Shown here: positions 49,826 through 59,202 of the stretch, one piece after another
Position numbering within the stretch: the stretch's first letter is position 1
Layout: each line of letters begins with the position of its first letter
Origin: Dillenia suffruticosa
Taxonomy: Eukaryota; Streptophyta; Magnoliopsida; Dilleniales; Dilleniaceae
Length of the DNA: 64,000 nt
Assembly: GCA_033439265.1 (NCBI GenBank)
Contig: JAVTVX010000034.1
Span: 21,094,501-21,158,500, forward strand
Direction: 5' to 3'
Notes under the pieces: model-generated
What the model was told of the DNA's origin: nothing
The model's database searches: none
Seen by the model: only the letters and a program-made list of their open reading frames with translations
Translations under genes and position numbers: made by a program

Positions 49826-52800
49826 CTACTTTTTAAGATCAAAAGGCTTATGAATGACTTCGTTCATAGCACTAATCATTTCCTTTGGGGAAGAAAATCC
49901 ATCGACCGAGAAGAAGAAATGAAGTACTTGACTCATGTCCCAGAAAAGATCTTTGCTTGCTCTAGGAACAACACTGCCTTTGGTCTCGAAAATCATCCTT
50001 AACAACATCTTCCGATTTTCATCGATCGTTTCTTTCACAGCCTTAACAGAGTCTTCTTCCGTAATAATTTTGTCATTATGTATCATATGCAAGTGTACAG
50101 CATTTAGTTTCCCTTGCTTTGTGTCCCTCTGGAACAAAAGGCATAATTTATTAGCAGAAAATAATCTGAAAACAGAAATATGCAAAATATCTTTTACAAT
50201 TTGAATGTACCTCGTATGATTGCACATCATTCAGCAGACGACCGCAAGTGCTCATAAGTTTAAATAGTTCATCATATTCACGACTTCTAACTGCCTCTTC
50301 AGAAAGCTTAGGACCCACTAAGTAGAGAACCGGGAGGAGAATAGGTCCCAAGGCTATTGAAACATAACCAGTTTTGATGTACTCATCCATTGTTGGCACA
50401 GTCTTGTTGCTAGCCCATTTTGCTTCTATCCACATGCTTTTCAGCACATCTGTCCACTAGCACCATAAAGATTTATGAGATTTATCCACATAAGTTCTTA
50501 TCTTTTGGAAGGACTCTTTCTCTCTCTCTCCCTCCCTTTTTTTTCATATTCATTTTTTTGGGGGGAAAAGTTGATTTTATTCGAAGGCAAAAGCCAATAT
50601 GGAGATGTCACTTGCCTAACAAGAGAAAACTTGCATCCAGATTATGGGGTCTGTTCAAACCTTCCTTAGCTGCAACTATAGGCTCGGATATTTAAAACTT
50701 TCTAACATGATAAGAGTATGCAGATCAAAGAAGTTGCTTACAATTTTAATGAGATGATCTTTCACACACCGTCCTTGACATTTGAATGCCATGTCTGCAG
50801 TCTCAGAAATGGTGCTGTGAAGTGCTAAAAATAAAATTTCAACTGCCTCCGAGCAAAATTTGGCATTGTCATCTATATCCCACCTGCAATTGAGTTCACG
50901 TCACACTACAATTCCCTCAAACTAGAATTTAATGAAAATTTCTTTTGAGAAATAAATTACAATCCACAAACTAAATTAATGTGATGGCTAAAATTCTACT
51001 CCCAGCATAAATACAGGGTGAAGATATGATTTAGTCATGGAGATACAATGAGAATGGACCAAATTAAGCATACTTCTCAAACAATTCAATGAGGTTTTCT
51101 TGTTCTTCTTTAGAACTTCCAACATCGAAAAAGTCATCGACGACACATGTAAGCAATGAGTGTTTAACGAATGATATGCGTGCATCTGATAGCTCGGGAG
51201 AGGAAAGCGTTGCTGCAGCAGAAAGGTAGCAGTATCCAAGCCACTGCCGACTAAACTTAAGCTGGGCAAATCTGCATTGTGTTTCCCACCTGTCCACATC
51301 AAAGACCCAAAAGATTAGTTTCGAAGTTAGTGATCTTTTTGTTATTTCCATTGTCACAATCTTGCAATTCTTGCCAAACCATAAGAAGATTAAGTTTCTC
51401 CTTTTCAATTTTAGAGTTACCAAGGCACATACGTCTCAAACTGTTTAATCTCTTGCTGGTGTTGCAGCTGACACATGTTGAAGTCGATCACTCCTAAGTT
51501 GTGAAAGTCTTCATTGGAAATATTTGAACAACTGACACCAAAATGAGTGTAAAGGCTATGAGCAGTTGTTAAAATCAAACAAATCAAAAGGGAAAAGTAC
51601 CAAATTCCATACCCATATGATGTTTTTGCCATTTTCACATATTTGGGATCATAGTGCTCTAAATATGCCTTGTGTACGACGCGATCAAAACTTGAATGGT
51701 ACGGAAAACTTAGAGCATTAATGACCTGGAAGAACAAAAGCATAATTTGATAGAGTTACCTAAAAGGCAATGAATATTCCATGATTAAAACTTATTGCTT
51801 TACCTGTTTTCTGAGATTATCATCTCGAATTGAACCATTGCGCATTTTTCTTCCAAGGAACTCTTGTGACCAGAAGTTCTGTCTTTCTAGAGCCGAATCA
51901 GATGGATCTATGACAAGCTGCGAAGCCCTAAATAATTCTAGCACAGCACTTGTCTCATCATATTGTCCTTCAAGTGAATCAAGGTATTGATCTTCCTCGG
52001 CAAATTGAGTCAATAGATCTGCAAACACACAAGAATTTTGAAGAAACATCCAAAAAATTTGAACCATCTATAGACTATTAGTTCAAGATAAGTACCTGAA
52101 GAGACATCATATCCATTAGTGCGCAAAAGTCGAAATGCCAAGGCACAAGTGGTGAGGTCTAAACTGATTTCCTCATCCTGCTGCAACCACCGTCTGAGGG
52201 TGGATGTCTATGCTTAGTTACACAATAATATGCCAAGAGCTCCAACTGATAAAAATACAATTAGAGTAATTACCGGTATGTTTCATCTAATACTTTTCTG
52301 ATTTCCTGTTTAAAATGTCGGTCAATTCCCAACTTTTCAAGATTGTCAACCATATGGAAAGACGAGCGTGTACATCCAGAGGGTAAATTGTTGGAACTGA
52401 GTAGCAAAATGGAATTTTAAACAATTTCATAGACATAATTAAACATTGAAAAAAAGGCATATCACTTAATATGTGCATGTTTTGGGAGAGCACCTCCATC
52501 AACAAAATTCTCTAGGAGCATTTGAAGGTAATTAAGACAATTGGCATCTTGAGTATGTGTCAGAGCAGCTGCAGTGGTAGATGGAGAATTGAAAAGAGAA
52601 CCATTTTTCCTTTGATAACTCATAACGCTTTTCCAATCATTTAACTTTCCCATTCCTTCTGATAAAGATGCTAGGTAAGCTTTGATTCCATTTGAGTTGC
52701 TTCTATGGCATCTGAAATTAGACACCAGGTAGAATGATGTATAAAATTAATGCAAGTTCAAGCAGGATAGGGAAATGAAAGAAAGAACAAAGTAAAGCAA

Positions 52801-55800
52801 TTGATTCACACCTTTCCAGTTCCAAATCTCTAAGCAAGAAGACAGACTCTAAATTTCTTGGTGTCAAAGGAAGCACCAAATCCATATTTCTAGCATATTC
52901 AACCATACCCGGAAATATGATGTCAAAGCCAATTGGCGAATATTGCTTCTGATCATTGATTGATGCAAAATTCGACCCTATGAAATGCAGACCTGGAAGG
53001 CATTGAGTATGGCATCACGCTTAGGTCTTTCATAGCCAAGAATTATAAAAGAAAAAAGTAACAATAAAATAAAATAATATATGTACCTTTCTTCACATGC
53101 TGTTCACCCATATCCCATCTCTTGAGCGCTAGCACACAAGCTAATGTAGAGGAAAGAGCATCTTTAGTTAAGAAAGGATTGCGGCTTGGAAGACCCCATG
53201 AGCCATCATGAAATTGATTTTCCAACACCCACTCCACACACCCTGGAAACAATGGTGCATTTGGAGAATTTGCAGAAGGGACCATAGCAACCCAAGCAGT
53301 GTCATATGCAGAGACTGAAAGTTCAACTTTGTCAAACATTTTCTTGATTCTCTCCTTGGGCCCCTCAGCACCCTGCTTTGGTAGTGATGGATTTAGTATT
53401 TCAGACAAAACTCATAGACCATGCATAATAGAAGCAAAAACTAATATTAGGAGAGACGTTAAGATAATACCTTAAAAGAGGTCTTGGTTTCTCTTTTTAG
53501 TGGAACAACGTTGCCTAAAGTAGCTGCATAAGGCATAACCAGGAAAAATTAGAACACTATCTTTAGGGAATGTGGATGAGATTAGTACGTTATATAGAGA
53601 GTTTATTCTTTCATTCTATTTGATTGAAAGATTTTAAAATCTGTCAATTTTCAAAAAGTTGATATGTTTGATATGTTTTATGAGTCTAATAAATCCATTT
53701 TAAAGTGTTATTGCAAATAAACTATAATGATATTTATAACCATGTTTTAAAATATATTTATAACCATGATATTCATCCAACCTTACCCAAGGCAATAAGA
53801 GTATGGTACTCACAGTACTTGTAAGAGCAGAAAACTTCTCTTGTCCAAATTTTCTACTTACAAAGAATACTTTCTTTTAATAAGAATTGCATCAAAACTT
53901 AACCTTGAAAGTAAGATCGGCGATGCTAAATTTACAAGGCAAACGTAAAATGTCACGCCCCGAACCGGGATCGTGAACAACCGCCCGTTGTCCCTGGATG
54001 CCGGCTGTATTTTTACAGAAAATCGGACAGAATCTCCCCATAAATCGGAGGTTTCCCATGTACAATTTCACCTGTATATGACATTCATCCTGTAAAAATA
54101 AATAATTGGCCATCCCGGCCTCTCCAAAATCAACAGATATCCCAGCCAACATCCAGAACAACGCAAGGCTATAAAGTTCATAGCAGTCCTAGCAACAGAC
54201 CTCTACTGTCATGCCCAACTAGAGCATGAGCAGCCGCCACACCGAGCGGACTTAAATTCTACGCATATATAAAATAAATTCCCAAGTTATTTTTAAATAT
54301 TTACAAATGCCTCAATGCAATGAAATAATCAACACGAAAGTTTCAAAAATAAATATCCATCAATTATACAGTCATCCCAGAAAATTTATATAAATACATT
54401 GGTCAATCTAAAATCTCCAATATATAATAATATCACCAATCATCATAGCGGAAGAGATGGAAAATATCCATACCCAATCCCAGTGGTATCTCCTCGATCC
54501 AACACTAATCCTGTGGGAAAGAAAGTGAGGGATGAGTATCTATGGGAGGATACTCAGTAAGTGAGGGGATTGACATCATGCTATCAATATCGAGGTGAAT
54601 TTGGAGTGTCAAAATATAAGATAAGAAAATATCCACAGTGTGCAAACTGATCATGTTATTTCCAAAATCATATATCACACGCACACATCAAAAAGCCAGA
54701 TATGCATCCCAAAATTTTACATCAATGTCATGAAGAACCGGCCAATGAAATATTCCCGGCAATGGTCTACCTCGACCAAGGACGGCGCATTGGGGTTTTT
54801 TTTTTTTTTTTCCAAATGCAAGTATTAAAAAATGGTTCTCTGCCCCAATGTTGGCCACAGGCTACCCCAACTAGCCTGTAAAAAGTATATAGTGTACATA
54901 TAACTAGTCAACCGTGTATGGTGCCCCCGCCTGGTGCTAGACGGAGCCGTACTCAACGTCCTCTCCGATGAGGGTCAACCTGGGACACCCATACACACGA
55001 CAATCTGGCGGATACCTCCGGCCGAAGCGTATCCGGACACAAGGGGTGCCTCTACCAGATGTCCTTCGTAGCTACGGATCACAATATCATATCAGCCGGG
55101 CACGTAGCCCCATGCATCCCATCACCAGATCAGCCGGGCATATAGCCCCATGCATAATATCATAACGTCAGCCGGGCATACAGCCCAATGCATAATATCA
55201 TAAAGTCGGCCGGGCATACAGCCCAAATCATAATATCATAAAGTCGGCCGGGCATACAGCCCAAATGTGTAAATAAATCCATTGAAAACCATGTGCCAAT
55301 GCAGTGAAAGTATTTAAAACATATCAATATGTCGAAAATGTGGCACAATATATGTTTATCAAAACTCATGGATGCATATCAATAAAGTCAACAGTCAAGA
55401 CACTCCAAAGGTCACAAAACATTCATCAAATATTCGAAAATTCTACCAATCAGGCATTTGCAGAAATATGTCATTTAAAAATATTTTTGAAATATGGTTT
55501 TCAATCAATAGTGAATGTCAAAGTCCCACTCACAGTTCTACGGGAGGGAAGTCACTCCCTACTGACAAGCCAAATCGGATCTGACCGCTCGAGTCTCCAA
55601 AAGATCAACCTAAATCAGATTATCAAATTTCTGTAACATTCTATACTTAACCTTCAATTCATAGATAATCATTTCATAATTTGTATTCTATATGCATTCC
55701 ACTTATACTCTAAACATATACAAAACCTTTCATCTTAAATTCAATCCTAGATTCGTCCAATTTATCAATTAGAGTCGAAATCTCCTCACCTAGGGTTTTC

Positions 55801-56756
55801 TCGAAGCGCCGAGTCTCGTCCGAAAGTCGCTTCGGTCACTCCAAAGTTTGTAGGGTTTCCTATCAAAACAAGGTTCATTTGTTAGATCTAAACACATAGA
55901 TCCGAAACAAAACCCTAAGTCATTTACCTGCGTGGAGATTCGTGGGCTGTCACGAACTCACGGACCGTCACGGGCCCTCGCGGGCTCGTGGGCCACAGCT
56001 AGCGGGCTCACTGGTCTGCGTGCTACGGGGTAGCGGGCCGGCGGGCTGGCGGGCCGATGGGCTGAACTGGGCCGCGGGCCGTACTGGACCTGCGGGCTTG
56101 GACGGGCTGTCGGGCCTGGTGGGCCCGTGGGCTTGCTGCTGATGGGCCTGCGGGCCGACAGTGGCTCGCGGGCTGGTGCTCGCCCGTGTGCTGCGCTGGC
56201 TCGTGCGCGCTCGCGCGCTGCTGCGCGCCCCTGCGCGCTCTGCTCGCGCGCTCTGCTCGCGCTCGTGCGCTGGGCTGCGCGCCCGTGCACACCCGTGCGC
56301 TGGGCAGCGCGCTCGCGGCCTGGGCTCTCGCTCGCGGCCTGGGCTCGTGCTCGCGGACTCAGTCCTGCTCGCGGCCTGGGCCCGCGCTGCGGCTGGGTCC
56401 TGCTCGCGCGCTAGTGCGCTGAGGCGCGCTGGTGCACGCCCGTGCACTGATGCACGCCTATGCGCTGTGCTGCTGCGCACTCGGTGGCTCGATCGCGCGA
56501 GGAGGCAGCAATCGCACGCTGTGGCGTGCGGTGGTGCTCGATCGTGGCTCGCGGCGGTGTGCGGCGAGGTGGAGAGAGAGCGATCGTGGGAGATCGCGAG
56601 AGGGAGATCGCGGGGAAATGAGCTGCGGGAGAAAGAAGAAAAAGCAGAAGAAGAAGAAGAAGAAGAAGGAGAAGGAGAAGAAGAAGAAGATGCCGGCGGA
56701 GCTTGCGGTGAAGACCAACGCCGCGGTGGGGGAGGGAGGCGAAGGGTCGGCGGAGA

Positions 56757-56793
<37 letters not shown>

Positions 56794-56855
56794 GAATTAG
56801 GGCTTCAGCCCTAATTCAATTGGGGGGAGGGCCAAAACGCTGCGTTTTGGCTCTC

Positions 56856-56894
<39 letters not shown>

Positions 56895-57629
56895 GCTTGG
56901 TGTTACATAAAATATAAAAATATCTTATTAGCAATAGGTTTTGTCCTGACTATATAGGTATATATGTGTGTGTGTGTGTAATATTCTATCTTGGTTGAAA
57001 CGTGGGATGTAGTGCGATAGATCAACTATATTCTAACATAGTTGAGACACTTTTTGTGAACAAAATTTCGAGTCAAAATGGATGTTACCACATCAACTGA
57101 GAGTATGAAAAATTGGTATGGTGCAGTTTAAATTTCATATATGCTAATGTTTGAGTATCTAACTACAAACACAATATTACTATGCATTTTTTATCGAAAA
57201 AACTTGTGACACTTTTAGATCGAGGTGGACAATATCTCACTATTTGTGGTGGTTATAAGATATATTATGTGTAATACAATATAAGTAATACACTAAAATG
57301 CAGATTTAGCATTATTTGGAGTGAGAGAGAGATATAGAGATACATTTCCAAATAAGGACATAGGATCTCTACAATTAAAATGATTTCAACACACCCCACA
57401 ATATTAAATATAATAATCCTATCTATAGCGACTAATATTAAAGTGCATTATACATAATGAAAATATTGAACCATGCCCCAATAATAAAGTGTCACACAAA
57501 GATAATATATCTAACAAGGGTTTTGAGTAAATATGAGAGACCTGAAACCTTTGCGGGGATTCCCCGGGAAGGTTTCTTCATCTGGAGAGCACCATGTCTG
57601 TGAGGGAATGACAGGGCTCTGGACTCCAT
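49826..57629 (-). CDS. KS: ent-kaurene synthase (TPS-e), 14 exons, frame shifted by 2 bp in exon 6
   Basis: Exons in gene order: 57629-57542, 53523-53471, 53372-53087, 52992-52812, 52711-52494, 52396-52274, 52193-52096, 52018-51804, 51725-51613, 51531-51433, 51289-51074, 50883-50742, 50456-50211, 50128-49826. Fourteen exons and 792 codons match the family. A basic, Ser-rich start ([13 protein letters not shown]) looks like a plastid transit peptide. SAYDTAW is at 68-74 and DGSWG follows. [14 protein letters not shown] (326 on) stands where copalyl synthases have DxDD, so the enzyme is class I only. DDFFD is at 542-546 and LLNDVQSYE at 684-692. The enzyme converts ent-copalyl diphosphate to ent-kaurene in plastids (gibberellin pathway). 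In exon 6 an extra AT (within 52352-52355) shifts the frame and leads to a stop about 25 codons later. The rest is open, so this is a very young pseudogene, a null allele, or a sequence error. A KS-like diterpene synthase is the alternative identity. Confidence 0.9.
55086..55266 (-). repeat. tandem array of about 45-bp units (gccgggcatacagccc)
   Basis: Five spaced copies of a gccgggca-tagccc phrase, the right three nearly identical (unit ends ataatatcataaagtcg). Inside the solo LTR. Confidence 0.85.
55930..56560 (-). other. GC-rich low-complexity tract in the solo LTR
   Basis: About 630 bp dominated by cgcgct, gctcgcg and gggcc phrases, sharply bounded by AT-rich DNA. Frames of 110-217 codons on both strands are Arg/Ala/Ser-rich and not believable proteins. 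In LTR orientation it follows the T/A-run and CT-rich zone, so it is probably transcribed leader. Confidence 0.75.
56629..56892 (-). repeat. microsatellite cluster: (GAA)n, (GA)n and poly(T)
   Basis: GAA/GAG units at 56629-56691, GA units at 56755-56791, and a T-run at 56860-56892. All lie within the first 280 bp of the solo LTR in its own orientation. Confidence 0.85.
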
Positions 57630-57631
57630 AC

Positions 57632-57633
<2 letters not shown>

Positions 57634-57680
<47 letters not shown>
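57634..57680 (-). repeat. (CT)n microsatellite in the kaurene synthase 5' UTR
   Basis: About 23 CT units on the gene strand, ending a few bases before the ATG at 57629. Such a repeat is length-variable and probably lies in the transcript leader. Confidence 0.85.
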
Positions 57681-57681
<1 letters not shown>

Positions 57682-57712
57682 ACTATGAGGAGAGAATTTG
57701 AGAGCAGGGTTG

Positions 57713-57725
57713 TTTAAATATATTT
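57713..57725 (-). promoter_or_regulatory. KS: TATA-like element of kaurene synthase
   Basis: AAATATATTTAAA on the gene strand, about 85 bp upstream of the ATG. It leaves room for a start site near 57690 and the CT-repeat leader. Retroelement sequence begins about 8 bp further upstream. Confidence 0.55.
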
Positions 57726-57733
57726 GAGAGCAG

Positions 57734-59202
57734 TGTCACGCATCCTGATTTGCTTCATTCGCGTTGAATGTACGCGAGACCTAACTCTGGACATGCAAAT
57801 GCACATGAAATCATTTGTGATTGTGGGATGTTCGAAATGGAAGTTTGAATTACGAATGCATTCTATGAAATTATAAATCAGCCTGTGCCATTTACATTAG
57901 ATATCGGATTTGTAAATGCTTGTAGTATGAAATTGAAATTTATTTGATTAAACATGGCACATTGATTGTAAATTGAATGATTGTGAAATGATGGTACACC
58001 AGTGTAATGGCTATAGTCATTCCCTCCACGGAGCGACCCGACGGGGTGGCGTGATTGGGGTTTCATTGCGAGAGAGGTATACGCGGCCTCTTTTCTGCCA
58101 CGTCGGACTATTCGGATTGCACCCCGAAGAGGTCCGAGCCAACGCCAAGGAGGGAGTAGTGTTTGAAATGCTGAAATGGAAAATCTCTTGGCGGGCTTTC
58201 GTCTTGGTTCGACCAAATGCAGGACGGAAGTGATTTCTATGGGACCCTTGTGATTTTATGAAAGGTTATTTGATGCGGATGCATAATTTGTGAATTATCT
58301 GGATTTATTGAAAATGTTTTGATATATATACAATGTTATTTGAGATATACTTTGACTCTCCCATATTCACCTCTCATTTATTACACAATCATATCATTGC
58401 ACTCCACTCACTGAGTATTTTTCAATACTCACCCCTCTTTTTAACATCTTTTAGAGGAAGCTTAGATCTGCGACAAAAATTGGAGCTTGGGAAGGTTTAT
58501 CCGCTGTTTTGTGTAGGTATAATAGTGATGTAAGGTTATTTTAGTTGATTTGAAATCCATGGAAGGGAAGACTTGTATAATTCTTTTAGCATGGATTAAA
58601 TCAATACTTGTTTCATAAATATGAGCAAGTATTGATGGAATCCTTACTTAGTTTGTAATTGAAGTTTGTTTATAACTTGTTACCTTTTTTTAAATTCTAT
58701 TTTTGCTAAACTTATTGTTCAAATGGGACATTTGATTTGAAATATTGAGATTCGTTGCTTTCTTTTGATTTTATGAAGTACTGCACATCTCATATCGTTT
58801 GGACTTTATTGACGCTAACTCGTTTCTTCAGGCGAGTGTTAGTAAAATCTTGCGACTATAATTTGGGACTTCTTGTATTTTAAATGTTTTATTTGTGCTG
58901 AAAATTCTGAAACGGCTGACATGGCCAATTTTGTATGCGTGCATGTACAGGAATCCCCGTCCCATTTGTGTATCGACGCATGCTCATGTGTGCAGGGATG
59001 GACCAGATGAGTCCTTTGCATGTGTATTGTTATATGATTTTTCTATTTCTGATGGATTTGTGTATTGGATGAATTGTTGTGCTGATTGTAATCTTGCGGA
59101 GTCTCGGTATATGGGGAGGTTCTGCATATGGGGAGGTTCTGCCCGTGTATCGAGACAACGTGACGGCTGTTGTGTGGTCGATCCGAGAATCGGGGCGTGA
59201 CA
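57734..59202 (+). mobile_element. Ty3/gypsy-type LTR piece adjoining the kaurene synthase promoter
   Basis: Bounded by TGTCACGC (57734) and GCGTGACA (ending 59202). The right 100 bp matches, inverted, the end of the solo LTR at 53951 (tatggggaggttctg, gacaacg, tcggggcgtgaca). The block at about 58.34-58.48 kb (actcactgagtattt, tagaggaagcttagatc) matches the solo LTR at 47.2 kb. It is shorter than the other two LTRs and lacks the GC-rich tract. The flanks (AGCAG, CCTTA) do not match, so it is truncated or was rearranged. The left end is the weaker call. Confidence 0.6.

Larger units (their letters stand above)
53951..56907 (-). mobile_element. solo LTR of a long-LTR Ty3/gypsy family (Tekay-like) in the kaurene synthase intron
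   Basis: On the minus strand it runs from TGTAACACCAAGCC to GGTTCGGGGCGTGACA. It is flanked by perfect TAAAA duplications (53946-53950, 56908-56912). No gag or pol is present, so it is a solo LTR of 2957 bp. Landmarks: a tandem array (55086-55266), a block with gatactcagtaagtg matching (inverted) the LTRs at 47.2 and 58.4 kb, a GC-rich tract (55930-56560), GAA and GA microsatellites, and a long T-run. It lies in the same transcriptional orientation as the gene. Intact duplications suggest a fairly recent insertion. Confidence 0.85.
53524..57541 (-). other. kaurene synthase intron 1, enlarged by a solo LTR
   Basis: A donor (ttcag|gtctct) after exon 1 and an acceptor (cttatgcag) before exon 2 define a 4.0-kb intron. 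Of this, 2957 bp is the solo LTR at 53951-56907. Without it the intron would be about 1.06 kb. The remainder is AT-rich. Confidence 0.8.

Noticed and set aside
53376-53408. Start of kaurene synthase at the codon before [11 protein letters not shown]
   Set aside because: Not an ATG. The stretch is intron 2, because using the cag ending at 53373 joins exon 2 to GAEGPKERI in phase.
56161-56814. 217-codon open frame (and overlapping frames on both strands) in the GC-rich tract
   Set aside because: Low-complexity Ala/Arg/Leu composition, open in several frames at once, inside a solo LTR. Open only because stop codons are rare in GC-rich DNA.
53951-59202. One 5.25-kb long-TIR DNA transposon spanning both inverted TGTCACGCCCCGA ends
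   Set aside because: Outer flanks do not match, it would contain exon 1 of kaurene synthase, and the left unit has its own perfect TAAAA duplication at 56908.
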